From assembly GCA_964565665.1 (NCBI GenBank), contig CAZMFZ010000029.1, positions 1-30,946 of the forward strand: a stretch of DNA of 30,946 nt, read 5' to 3'. The notes below the pieces were generated by a model, which was given only the letters and a program-made list of their open reading frames with translations, was not told the DNA's origin and did not search any database. The translations under genes and the position numbers were made by a program. The stretch is from CAZMFZ01 sp964565665. Lineage in GTDB: Bacteria > Bacteroidota > Bacteroidia > Cytophagales > UBA9547. Below are positions 7,452-15,696 of the stretch, one piece after another (positions within the stretch are counted from its first letter, which is position 1; the number at the start of each line of letters is the position of its first letter).

Positions 7452-10400
7452 TTGGCTAATATTGTTTCAAGCGATAGATTAAACTTCGCAAAAGTAAAAC
7501 ACACTGTAGATTATCCGGATTTCTTAGACATCCAGATTCAGTCTTTCAAAGACTTCTTCCAATTAGAAACTTCCGCTGAGTACAAAACAAAAGAGGGACT
7601 TTATAAAGTGTTTGCGGAAAATTTCCCAATCACTGACTCTAGGGAAAATTTTGTTCTTGAATTCATTGATTACCATATTGATCCTCCAAAATATTCAGTT
7701 GATGAATGTATTGACAGGGGTTTGACTTATTCTGTGCCTCTAAAGGCCAAATTAAAATTGTCTTGCAATGATGAAGACAATGAAGACTTTAAAACCATAG
7801 AGCAGGAGGTGTTTTTGGGAAATATTCCCTATATGACTGAGCGTGGTTCGTTTGTTATCAATGGTGCTGAACGTGTAATTGTATCTCAATTGCACAGGTC
7901 GCCTGGTGTATTTTTTGCCCAAAGCAAGCACACTAATGGTACGAAATTATATTCTGCCAGAATTATTCCTTTCAAGGGTTCGTGGATTGAGTTCGCAACT
8001 GATGTGAGCAATGTGATGTATGCGTATATTGATCGTAAAAAGAAATTCCCAGTAACTACACTATTGCGAGCCATTGGATTTGGCTCTGATAAAGATATAC
8101 TAGATTTATTTGGCTTGAGCGAAGAAATTCTTGCCGATAAAAATACGATTAAAAAAGTAGTTGGTAGAAGATTGGCAGCAAGGGTGCTTAAAACCTGGAC
8201 AGAGGATTTCGTTGATGAAGATACAGGGGAAGTAGTTTCTATCGATAGAAACGAAATCATGCTTGAGCGTGACCATGTAATCAAAGAAGAAGATTTGGCT
8301 GTGATATTAGATGCAGGTGTAAAATCTATCATATTGCATCGAGAAGATGTGAACGTGATTGATTTCGCTATCATTTACAATACACTTCAAAAAGATAATT
8401 CAAACTCTGAAAAAGAAGCAGTAGAGCAAATTTACCGCCAACTAAGAAATGCAGAAGCACCTGATGAAGCTACAGCTCGTGAAGTAATTCATAATTTGTT
8501 TTTCTCAGATAAGCGTTATGATTTGGGTGAAGTTGGTCGCTACAGAGTAAATAAAAAATTAGGCTTAGAGATTGGAATGAATGTAAGGGTACTTACAACT
8601 CAGGACATTGTGAGCATTGTTAAATATTTGATTGGATTGATTAACAGCCGTGCGGTTGTAGATGATATTGACCATTTGAGCAACAGACGCGTACGTACCG
8701 TTGGCGAACAATTGTATAGCCAATTTGGCGTAGGTTTGTCAAGAATGGCTCGTACCATCAAAGAAAGAATGAATGTGCGTGACAATGAAGACTTTAAACC
8801 AGTTGATTTGATCAATGCTCGTACGCTTTCTTCCGTTATCAATTCTTTCTTTGGAACAAATCAACTTTCTCAATTCATGGATCAAACCAATCCATTGGCT
8901 GAGATTACCCATAAACGTAGAATTTCGGCACTAGGACCGGGCGGTCTTTCTCGCGAAAGAGCTGGGTTTGAAGTGCGAGATGTGCATTATACTCATTATG
9001 GTCGTCTTTGTACTATTGAAACTCCTGAAGGTCCAAATATTGGTCTGATTTCTTCGCTATGTGTACATGCTAAAATTAACGGCATGGGTTTTATTGAAAC
9101 TCCATATAGAAAAGTAGCAAACGGAAAAGTAACTGTTGGCGTGCCAATTGATTACTTATCGGCAGAAGAAGAAGACGGACATTATATTGCTACTGCAAGC
9201 TCAAACATTAAAGATGATGGCACTTTTGAATTGCATAAAATCAAAGCCCGTTTTGAAGGAGATTTTCCAGTAGTTGATCCATCAAAATTGACATATTTAG
9301 ATGTAGCTCCCAATCAAATTGTATCTGTGGCCGCCTCTTTGATTCCTTTCTTGGAACACAATGATGCCAACCGTGCCTTGATGGGGTCGAACATGCAACG
9401 CCAAGGGGTGCCATTATTGAGAGCAGAAGCTCCAATTGTAGGTACTGGTATTGAGGCTCGAATTGCAAAAGATTCTAGAACTTTGGTAACAGCTGAAGGC
9501 GATGGTGTAGTTGATTATGTGGATGCTAAGAAAATTATTGTAAAATATACTTTAACTGACGATCAAAAATTTGTAAGCTTCGATAACGAATTCAGAACTT
9601 ATGAATTGATTAAATTCCGAAGAACCAATCAAGATACTTGTATCAATTTGACTCCAATCGTAACCAAAGGTCAGAAAGTGACTAAAGGACAAATATTGGT
9701 GGAAGGATATGCTACAAACAATGGCGAATTAGCTTTAGGACGTAACCTCCAAGTGGCTTTCATGCCATGGCAAGGTTACAACTTTGAAGATGCAATTGTA
9801 ATTTCAGAACGTGTAGTACGTGAAGATATTTACACATCAATTCACATTGAAGAATTTGAGTTGGAGGTTCGCGATACCAAACGTGGTGAAGAAGAATTGA
9901 CATCTGAAATTCCAAATGTAAGCGAGGAAATGGTGCGTAATTTGGATGAAAATGGCATAATTCGTGTTGGAGCCGATGTAAAAGAAGGCGATATATTAAT
10001 TGGTAAAATCACCCCAAAAGGCGAGAGCGACCCAACTCCAGAAGAAAAATTGTTAAGAGCAATTTTTGGGGATAAAGCTGGAGATGTAAAAGATGCTTCT
10101 TTGAAAGCGAATCCTTCGCTAAAAGGTGTGGTAATTGATACCAAGCTTTTTGCAAGAGCTAGAAAAGACAAAGAGCTTAAAACTAAATCTAAAAAGCAAT
10201 TGGATGGTTTGCGTGAGCGATACAGTGCTGATCTTTTAGACCTCCGTTCTCAAATGATTGAGAAAATGGTGTTGGTGTTAGATGGCAAAACGGTACAAGG
10301 AATCAAACACAAATTTGGTGACGAGATTCTTTCAAAAGGCGTAAAATTTGGTCGTAAAAATATCACTGAGAATTTATTTCCAGAGAAAAACGTGTATCGC

Positions 10401-11318
10401 GATGAAAGCAACTACAATGTGCCTGAAGAGGTAAATTTAATTGCCGATTTGATATTGGAAAATGCAACTGCTGACGATAAGCTGAATAAAATGCTTATTC
10501 AATTGGTGAAAAACTACTATATCAAGCGCAATGAGATTGCTGGTAAATTTAAACGTGAGCGTTTTGCTATAGAAGTAGGTGATGAATTGCCAACTGGTAT
10601 TGTGAAATTGGCCAAAGTTTACATCGCTAAAAAACGCAAGTTGAAAGTGGGTGATAAGATGGCTGGTCGCCACGGAAATAAAGGTGTGGTTGCAAGAATA
10701 GTAAGAGATGAAGATATGCCATTCTTAGAAGATGGTCGCACAATGGATATTGTTTTGAATCCATTAGGTGTACCTTCAAGAATGAATATTGGTCAGATAT
10801 ATGAAACATTGTTGGGTTGGGCTGGCAGAAAATTAGGTAAAAAATATGCTACTCCTATTTTTGATGGTGCTACTGAAGACCAAGTATTTGACGAATTAAA
10901 AAAAGCAGGTCTATTTGCTAAAACTGATGTATATGATGGCCTTACTGGTCAGAAATTTGATCAGCCAGTTACAGTGGGTATCATTTATATGCTGAAACTG
11001 GGTCACTTAGTTGATGATAAAATGCACGCTCGTTCTATCGGACCTTATTCATTGATTACGCAACAACCTTTGGGCGGAAAAGCTCAATTTGGCGGACAAC
11101 GTTTCGGTGAAATGGAGGTTTGGGCATTGGAAGCCTTTGGTGCTGCACACATCTTGCAAGAGATATTGACTGTGAAGTCAGATGATGTGGTGGGTCGTGC
11201 TAAAGCTTACGAAGCTATAGTGAAAGGTGAGAACCTTCCTAAGCCAAATATTCCTGAATCTTTCAATGTATTGGTTCATGAGTTAAGAGGTTTGGCATTG
11301 GAATTAACAATGGATTAG
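7452..11318 (+). CDS. rpoB: DNA-directed RNA polymerase subunit beta
   Basis: The 1288-residue protein is a full-length RpoB of Bacteroidota type. It forms the active-site cleft of RNA polymerase with RpoC. The rifampicin pocket is intact around residues 468-495, including QLSQFMDQTNPLAEITHKRR, with D477 matching E. coli D516. The segment after it, THYGRLCTIETPEGPNIGL, is conserved, and the catalytic-site motif GDKMAGRHGNKGVV lies at about 1067-1080 with K1069. The C-terminus has KAQFGGQRFGEMEVWALEA. The start is TTG 7452: an in-frame TAA at 7437-7439 leaves no ATG or GTG between it and the conserved N-terminus. A terminator follows at 11343, and the next gene is ispD on the other strand, so rpoC is not adjacent. 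Confidence 0.98.
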   Translation: MANIVSSDRLNFAKVKHTVDYPDFLDIQIQSFKDFFQLETSAEYKTKEGLYKVFAENFPITDSRENFVLEFIDYHIDPPKYSVDECIDRGLTYSVPLKAKLKLSCNDEDNEDFKTIEQEVFLGNIPYMTERGSFVINGAERVIVSQLHRSPGVFFAQSKHTNGTKLYSARIIPFKGSWIEFATDVSNVMYAYIDRKKKFPVTTLLRAIGFGSDKDILDLFGLSEEILADKNTIKKVVGRRLAARVLKTWTEDFVDEDTGEVVSIDRNEIMLERDHVIKEEDLAVILDAGVKSIILHREDVNVIDFAIIYNTLQKDNSNSEKEAVEQIYRQLRNAEAPDEATAREVIHNLFFSDKRYDLGEVGRYRVNKKLGLEIGMNVRVLTTQDIVSIVKYLIGLINSRAVVDDIDHLSNRRVRTVGEQLYSQFGVGLSRMARTIKERMNVRDNEDFKPVDLINARTLSSVINSFFGTNQLSQFMDQTNPLAEITHKRRISALGPGGLSRERAGFEVRDVHYTHYGRLCTIETPEGPNIGLISSLCVHAKINGMGFIETPYRKVANGKVTVGVPIDYLSAEEEDGHYIATASSNIKDDGTFELHKIKARFEGDFPVVDPSKLTYLDVAPNQIVSVAASLIPFLEHNDANRALMGSNMQRQGVPLLRAEAPIVGTGIEARIAKDSRTLVTAEGDGVVDYVDAKKIIVKYTLTDDQKFVSFDNEFRTYELIKFRRTNQDTCINLTPIVTKGQKVTKGQILVEGYATNNGELALGRNLQVAFMPWQGYNFEDAIVISERVVREDIYTSIHIEEFELEVRDTKRGEEELTSEIPNVSEEMVRNLDENGIIRVGADVKEGDILIGKITPKGESDPTPEEKLLRAIFGDKAGDVKDASLKANPSLKGVVIDTKLFARARKDKELKTKSKKQLDGLRERYSADLLDLRSQMIEKMVLVLDGKTVQGIKHKFGDEILSKGVKFGRKNITENLFPEKNVYRDESNYNVPEEVNLIADLILENATADDKLNKMLIQLVKNYYIKRNEIAGKFKRERFAIEVGDELPTGIVKLAKVYIAKKRKLKVGDKMAGRHGNKGVVARIVRDEDMPFLEDGRTMDIVLNPLGVPSRMNIGQIYETLLGWAGRKLGKKYATPIFDGATEDQVFDELKKAGLFAKTDVYDGLTGQKFDQPVTVGIIYMLKLGHLVDDKMHARSIGPYSLITQQPLGGKAQFGGQRFGEMEVWALEAFGAAHILQEILTVKSDDVVGRAKAYEAIVKGENLPKPNIPESFNVLVHELRGLALELTMD

Positions 11319-11342
11319 TTCTCATGAAATTCAAAAATGAAG

Positions 11343-11373
11343 AAGCCCAGATATAATTGTCTGGGCTTTTTTA
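11343..11373. terminator. Terminator after rpoB
   Basis: AAGCCCAGA at 11343-11351 pairs perfectly with TCTGGGCTT at 11360-11368 around TATAATTG, followed by a T run. It ends the ribosomal/rpoB transcript 24 bases after the stop codon. Because ispD converges on it from the right, it may also act as that gene's terminator. Confidence 0.88.
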
Positions 11374-11413
11374 TGTTTTTAGTAGTCGTTTATAAATATA
11401 GCAAAGCTTTCCT

Positions 11414-12085
11414 TTACCCATTCTTCAAGAACGCATTTGCAATTAACAAATCTTCTGGAGTGGTAATTTTTATATTTTGATAAGAACCATCTATCAGGTT
11501 TATTGTTTCTCCTAAAGCTTCAAGCACCGTAGCATCGTCTGTATAGCTTTCATTTTCTGGAATTTCAAATGCTTTTTTTATAAGTGAAATTTGAAATGTT
11601 TGTGGCGTTTGAATCAGAACCAACTTTGACCTATTTAATACTTTCGATTCATTATTGCCATCTACTATTCGAACAGAATCTTTTACTTTAACAGCGGCAA
11701 CAGCATTTCCTTTTTCCCCAGCAATGGCAAAGCTTTCTTTGATAGTGAAATCGGACACAAAAGGACGAACACCATCATGAATGGCTACAATACCTTCATT
11801 ATCAATGATTTGCAACGCATTTTTTACTGATTGAAACCTCGTAATACCACCTTCAATTAGGGTATGCTTTATTAAAAAATTGAATTTTACGCATAACTTA
11901 GCCCAATATTCAAACTCATTTTTTGAAAGTACTACCACAATTGAAATTGTATTGTCAAAATCATAAAACTTCCCAATGGTGTGCATAAGAATAGGCAAAC
12001 CGGAAATCTCAATAAATTGCTTGGGAATACCTTTACCCATTCGCTTGCCTGAACCTCCGGCCACTATAATTGCATATTTCTCCAA
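11414..12085 (-). CDS. ispD: 2-C-methyl-D-erythritol 4-phosphate cytidylyltransferase
   Basis: The 223-residue protein matches IspD, which joins CTP and 2-C-methyl-D-erythritol 4-phosphate in the MEP pathway of isoprenoid synthesis. The nucleotide-binding loop AIIVAGGSGKRMGKGIPKQF (residues 5-24) carries the expected basic residues R15 and K22. IHDGVRPF (103-110) and the IQTPQTF segment (158-164) are also present, as is the ESYTDDATVLEALG region near the C-terminus. It is not fused to IspF. It reads leftward, convergent with rpoB, and stands alone; a terminator at 12216-12255 separates it from the cluster upstream. Isoprenoids feed undecaprenyl phosphate synthesis, but no link to the glycan operon is visible. 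Confidence 0.95.
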   Translation of the reverse strand: MEKYAIIVAGGSGKRMGKGIPKQFIEISGLPILMHTIGKFYDFDNTISIVVVLSKNEFEYWAKLCVKFNFLIKHTLIEGGITRFQSVKNALQIIDNEGIVAIHDGVRPFVSDFTIKESFAIAGEKGNAVAAVKVKDSVRIVDGNNESKVLNRSKLVLIQTPQTFQISLIKKAFEIPENESYTDDATVLEALGETINLIDGSYQNIKITTPEDLLIANAFLKNG

Positions 12086-12215
12086 TGTTATCGTATTAAT
12101 GTAGGTGTAAACTTATATTATTTAAGGAAGGGAATTAGATTAATCATTAAAATACGTTTTCCACACAGATGAAAGCCTATCTTAATATAGTTGGAATTAG
12201 CAAAAGATATATAAA

Positions 12216-12255
12216 CTAAAAAATCCCTTAAATAAACATTTAAGGGATTTTTTAG
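12216..12255. terminator. Strong terminator of the four-gene exported-protein cluster
   Basis: An 18-base perfect inverted repeat has arms 12216-12233 and 12238-12255 with an AAAC loop. The GGGA-containing stem is flanked by A and T runs, so it can terminate in both directions. It lies 15 bases beyond the stop codon of the leftward gene at 12271. The rest of 12086-12270 holds no frame. Confidence 0.9.
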
Positions 12256-12270
12256 CAAAAGAATTCAGTT

Positions 12271-13239
12271 TTAATACAACCACCTATCAGTAAATATGGT
12301 AGAATTAGGCTGTTGGTTTGTACCATAAGCGATTCCTACTTGGCGGTATGCTTCCACTTGTAGTTTTTGAACATCTACACCATCTTGTTGTTGTTTCAAT
12401 TTGAAATCCCAGTCTCTTTGATCCAGTTCCTTTACTCGCTTTCCAACGGTGGCAGTAAAAGCTTCTACATCTTTAAAGCAAGCAGCATCGGGGTCGATTC
12501 CTGATAAAAAGGCAGCAGCAGCATTGGCTCCCTCTACACTTTGGTTAGCTTGCCACACATTTTTTGCATCGGAAAGCAATCTTGTACATTGCTTGTCAAT
12601 GTATTTTTTGTAGACGGGAGCTACAGCATCAGAGGCTTTTTCATAACAATCTTTGCATACATCTGGCACGCTTGTAAGACGATAAATGGCCTCTTCGTAT
12701 TTATTTTGTGCGGCTAAAGCTTGTGCATCTTTGATTATAAAATCGCATTGCGAGTTATAGTATTCTATGATTTTACCCTTAGTCTTATCAAGAAAAGATT
12801 GCAACTCGGGTGAATTAGGCTTGATATTTTTCAAAGCAGAAATATAGGCCTTTGTTTCATTTACATCTACACCTTTTACCTGCACATTTGTGCTGCCATA
12901 TTTAGTACGAGTCATTACATCGCCCACATATATAGTAACATCTAATGTATAAGCAATCATTGGTGGAGCAGTTGGCGTTACATCCTTGGAAAGTTCAGTT
13001 ACATTGGCTGTAATGATAAATCTTTTGTTTGCCGAGCCCCCAAGTCCATTTTGTGTAGCAATTTGCCCAAGTTTATTTTCAAGCATTTTTAAGGCTGCTG
13101 GGGTAATTGAACCAAGTTGATCTGGCATAATTGGTGTAAGTGATATACGCCCAATATCATCTGTTTTGCCTCCACTATTTTGAGCAAAGCAAAATAGATT
13201 AGCGACAAGCATTCCTAGTATTAGAATTGTCTTTTTCAT
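12271..13239 (-). CDS. Exported Bacteroidota protein of unknown function, 322 aa
   Basis: The 322-residue protein starts MKKTILILGMLVANLFCFAQ, a signal peptide probably cut after the Gln at about residue 20, so it should reach the periplasm. The first mature half, about residues 28-165, looks like a beta-rich domain (RFIITANVTELSKDV, YTLDVTIYVGD). The second half is helical and resembles tetratricopeptide-like repeats with regularly placed cysteines (C165, C195, C198, C218, C254). C195-x2-C198 could bind metal or form a disulfide. No T9SS C-terminal domain, lipobox or outer-membrane motif is seen. It is the last gene of a leftward cluster of four exported proteins. I recall similar proteins in other Bacteroidota but no known function. 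Confidence 0.85.
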   Translation of the reverse strand: MKKTILILGMLVANLFCFAQNSGGKTDDIGRISLTPIMPDQLGSITPAALKMLENKLGQIATQNGLGGSANKRFIITANVTELSKDVTPTAPPMIAYTLDVTIYVGDVMTRTKYGSTNVQVKGVDVNETKAYISALKNIKPNSPELQSFLDKTKGKIIEYYNSQCDFIIKDAQALAAQNKYEEAIYRLTSVPDVCKDCYEKASDAVAPVYKKYIDKQCTRLLSDAKNVWQANQSVEGANAAAAFLSGIDPDAACFKDVEAFTATVGKRVKELDQRDWDFKLKQQQDGVDVQKLQVEAYRQVGIAYGTNQQPNSTIFTDRWLY

Positions 13240-13276
13240 CTGATTAAAGTTTATTTTATGAAATGATAAAACTCAA

Positions 13277-13309
13277 AACGTTCCACTTTATTGTTTAAAA
13301 TGGAACGTT
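13277..13309 (-). terminator. Intercistronic hairpin between third and fourth cluster genes
   Basis: AACGTTCCA at 13277-13285 pairs with TGGAACGTT at 13301-13309. After one C-A mismatch, TTTA/TAAA extends the stem to a TTGTT loop. Read leftward it is followed by a T-rich stretch, so it may partly terminate the cluster transcript before the last gene or protect an mRNA end. The tail is short on consecutive T residues, which makes full termination doubtful. Confidence 0.5.
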
Positions 13310-13335
13310 GTGAGGTGAGTTAAAAAGAAGGAGAA

Positions 13336-14277
13336 TTATTTTTCTCCCATGATTAATGTGGCTTGTCCCAAACCCTTCATTGTAAGCTTAGAAGGCAAGT
13401 TATATGGCGGAGCTTGTAGATATTTTTGCAATTGGCGTATCCATGATCTGGCATCCATTGCTTTCCCGTTTTCATCGTAAATCGGCATACGGATTTGCTC
13501 CATATTCATCATATTTTCAGTAGCATCCATAGTGCTAAATCTGCCTTTTACTGCATTTTTACCGAACCAACCTTCTATAATTTCACCAATTGGGGTTCCG
13601 CTTACTTCGTCTTCTAAGTCTTTGTCCCAACTGTCAAATTTCTTCACTTTCATGGTAATTTCACGGCCATTGGCAAACATATCGTCAAAATGTTTTTGTA
13701 ATTGGGCATTGAAATTATCGAGATTGGCCAATACTGCTTCTTCAAGCAGCAATGGCAATTCAGCACTGAATGATGGTGCTCCGCTTCCCTGTGCACCTGC
13801 AATTTGCTTATCGGTGTAGGCATCAAAACCTTGCATATTGTAGGTAATTGATTTTTTAGGCCCAGTTTGATTTACGGTATAAGTCAATTGAATGATGATA
13901 TCTGATTTAGCTGTTTTCTTCAATTTATCAATTGGGCTTTCTTGAATACCAGCACCAGATTTGCTTGTAGTCATGGCAGTTTCAGCCGATTCTGATTCCA
14001 AGCTTTTCATCGAAGCTCCCAAATCTTTCAAAGGAAAACCTCTGTCTGCCATTAATGAATTGATTTTGCCTATCACCAATAACAAATCTGGATTCAAAAG
14101 AGCTTGTTTGTAGTTCGATATTTTTACTACCGATCCTTGGTTGTTAAACTCCATCATTGAGCCATTGATGTTGCACCAGGCATCGCTGGGTACTACCATA
14201 ATGGTTGGTTTTTTTGCTTGAGCAAATACAAATATGCTTGCAATTACGAGCGAAGCAGCTACTATTACTTTTTTCAT
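13336..14277 (-). CDS. Exported DUF6175-like protein
   Basis: The 313-residue protein has a clear signal peptide, MKKVIVAASLVIASIFVFAQ, then a conserved start to the mature part, KKPTIMVVPSDAWCNING. Other recognisable blocks are INSLMADRGFPLKDL (72-86), SPIDKLKKTAKSDIIIQLTY and a C-terminal KLTMKGLGQATLIMGEK. From memory these blocks match the Bacteroidota family DUF6175, whose function is unknown; I could not check this by search. The layout, with a short nucleotide-free alpha/beta domain and an LEDEVSGTPIGEIIEGW segment, gives no enzymatic signature. The gene is third in the leftward cluster, 28 bases after the 170-residue gene and 96 bases before the 322-residue gene. It may be a scaffold or assembly factor for an envelope structure, but that is only a guess. 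Confidence 0.85.
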   Translation of the reverse strand: MKKVIVAASLVIASIFVFAQAKKPTIMVVPSDAWCNINGSMMEFNNQGSVVKISNYKQALLNPDLLLVIGKINSLMADRGFPLKDLGASMKSLESESAETAMTTSKSGAGIQESPIDKLKKTAKSDIIIQLTYTVNQTGPKKSITYNMQGFDAYTDKQIAGAQGSGAPSFSAELPLLLEEAVLANLDNFNAQLQKHFDDMFANGREITMKVKKFDSWDKDLEDEVSGTPIGEIIEGWFGKNAVKGRFSTMDATENMMNMEQIRMPIYDENGKAMDARSWIRQLQKYLQAPPYNLPSKLTMKGLGQATLIMGEK

Positions 14278-14305
14278 TTCTTTTTTTATTTTTTTTAGTG
14301 ATTAA

Positions 14306-14818
14306 TTATTCTGCAGTTTTTATCAATCCTTTGTTTGTAAAGTAGATTTTCAAGGCAGCCACATCTATTTCATAATCAAAAGCAATTACTTTATCTGATT
14401 GCTTTTTTGAATTAACTCTACCATCAGCATCGGCATTTTTTATGATTTTGTCGCTGTCTTTCTCGTTGGCAAGAAGTTCGCCAACCAACCCAGCTCCTTT
14501 TTCTACCTCCAGATTGGGGTTGAATACCAAGGGTTTCTCAGCACATCCGCCTGTTCCTTTGCTTATTCCACGAAATAAAATATCGGAAATAGCACGAAAC
14601 TTGGCATCCTTTGTAGCTTCTTTTTCTGAATCGCCTTCGCCAAATGCACGAATGGTATAAGTAGTACCCATTTTGATGCCTAAGCACTGCGTACCCATTT
14701 CAAAATTTCCTATACGATTTACACGCCTTTCGTTTCCTTTCCTTATTTTTCTACCCAACTGCCCATAAGAATATGTGCCAATCAGACAGACAAGGACTAG
14801 AATGATTATCTTTTTCAT
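14306..14818 (-). CDS. Exported protein of unknown function, 170 aa (paralogue of its neighbour)
   Basis: The 170-residue protein has a signal peptide ending at about residue 20 (SYGQ). A basic stretch, KIRKGNERRVNR, follows, then a domain with C45 in CLGIKMGT, a G-x-G turn (FGEGDSEKEATKDAKFRA, 59-76) and C92 in GTGGC. The G-x-G-x3-(E)-A-x3-AK-x2-A pattern recalls LPP20-type lipoprotein domains, but there is no lipobox. The same pattern is found in the adjacent 169-residue protein with the two cysteines exactly 47 residues apart in both, so the two genes are old tandem duplicates. The gap to that neighbour is 10 bases. The function is unknown; a disulfide in the periplasm is likely. Confidence 0.85.
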   Translation of the reverse strand: MKKIIILVLVCLIGTYSYGQLGRKIRKGNERRVNRIGNFEMGTQCLGIKMGTTYTIRAFGEGDSEKEATKDAKFRAISDILFRGISKGTGGCAEKPLVFNPNLEVEKGAGLVGELLANEKDSDKIIKNADADGRVNSKKQSDKVIAFDYEIDVAALKIYFTNKGLIKTAE

Positions 14819-14828
14819 TACTAATAGA

Positions 14829-15338
14829 TTAAAAACCAGAATTTAATCCTTTTACAATACCGGCTTTTTCAAGGTCGTTTCTTACGGCATCGTACATTAC
14901 CGATACAATAATGCCCACTTTATAGATTTTTTTATCGGTTTTCACCACATCCATATTATTGCCACCTTCGCCTGACATTGAAATATAATTCAAATATGCA
15001 CCACCTGGAGCAAAGAAATTATTGAAATACTCTTGATTTTCTTCTTCAACAGAATAGCTTGACGCAATAGGCTTGATACCTTGGCAACCACCAGAGGCAG
15101 CAGTTACCCCCTTGAATATCACTGCATGAAGTGCATTTGATTTGGCTTGTAACACGGCTTTCTCAGGTTTTTTGCCATAGCCCCATATTTTAATGAGTTT
15201 CGAACCATCAGTTCCTACGCCAATACATGCCACTTCGTAATTATCTACGGTGTAACCTGCCAATACTTTTGCTTTGTTGTTTTGACTGAATGCCAATATC
15301 GGAACGATAAAGAGCAAGCCTAAAATTGTTTTTTTCAT
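14829..15338 (-). CDS. Exported protein of unknown function, 169 aa (first gene of cluster)
   Basis: The 169-residue protein has the signal peptide MKKTILGLLFIVPILAFSQ. The mature part has C38 in CIGVGTDGS, the WGYGKKPEKAVLQAKSNA stretch (52-69) and C85 in ASGGC, which align with C45, the G-x-G-x3-E-A block and C92 of the next gene. Its C-terminal half differs, with a Gly/Asn-rich segment (SGEGGNNMD) and a final YKVGIIVSVMYDAVRNDLEKAG strand-helix that resembles the tail of its paralogue. It is the first gene of the leftward cluster, with a possible -7 box at 15404-15411. No enzyme motif is seen. It may act with its paralogue as a heteromeric periplasmic pair, which is an inference from linkage. 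Confidence 0.85.
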   Translation of the reverse strand: MKKTILGLLFIVPILAFSQNNKAKVLAGYTVDNYEVACIGVGTDGSKLIKIWGYGKKPEKAVLQAKSNALHAVIFKGVTAASGGCQGIKPIASSYSVEEENQEYFNNFFAPGGAYLNYISMSGEGGNNMDVVKTDKKIYKVGIIVSVMYDAVRNDLEKAGIVKGLNSGF

Positions 15339-15696
15339 TTTTTAGTTTAAAAGTTTAAAGAATACGTGAGGCAATGCACTAAATCGACCGACTTCATGCG
15401 AAGCAAATATAATAATCGGTTTCATACGCTAGTGTTTTTTTTTAGTTTATTAAATATCAACGTATTACTACATTCAAATTGTATATAAATAACAGGGTGG
15501 ATAACAGCTTGGTGGTGATTGGTGTGCCACCAACCACAGGGGGAATTGATTATAGACATGCAACTGAATACCTCAAAAAAAGATCTTGATCTGGAAGAAA
15601 GAATAAAAATAAGGCATGAAAAACGGCAGAAAGACATAAATCGACACAAAAATAATGATGAATACTTATCAATAGTATGAATGTGCTAAAGTAGAT
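15339..15696. other. Intergenic region with a GC-rich patch and a possible 40-aa ORF
   Basis: These 358 bases separate lutC from the exported-protein cluster. A locally GC-rich patch at about 15491-15545 contains TTGGTGG (15509-15515) pairing with CCACCAA (15527-15533). Just after it, a rightward frame at 15558-15680 (ATG to TGA) would encode a 40-residue, very charged peptide beginning MQLNTSKKDLDLEERIK. I rate that frame a weak candidate at about 0.2. The leftward 75-codon frame over the same bases looks random. Confidence 0.5.
15404..15411 (-). promoter_or_regulatory. Candidate -7 box of the four-gene exported-protein cluster
   Basis: Read leftward this is TATATTTG, matching TAnnTTTG, and it predicts a leader of about 60 bases before ATG 15338. 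No -33 TTTG is seen at the normal distance. Its position and the short gaps inside most of the cluster suggest one main transcript. Confidence 0.45.

Noticed and set aside
7886..8374. 162-residue frame on the reverse strand of rpoB
   Set aside because: It is antisense to a conserved rpoB region and its composition mirrors the RpoB codons.
8849..8937. Rifampicin resistance through T and A in the rpoB rif cluster (MDQTNPLAEI)
   Set aside because: These residues are, as far as I recall, normal for Bacteroidota RpoB, so they do not indicate a resistance mutation.
15422..15649. 75-residue leftward frame between lutC and the exported cluster
   Set aside because: It looks random (many Ser, Cys, Phe, His) and the opposite strand contains a more plausible short frame.
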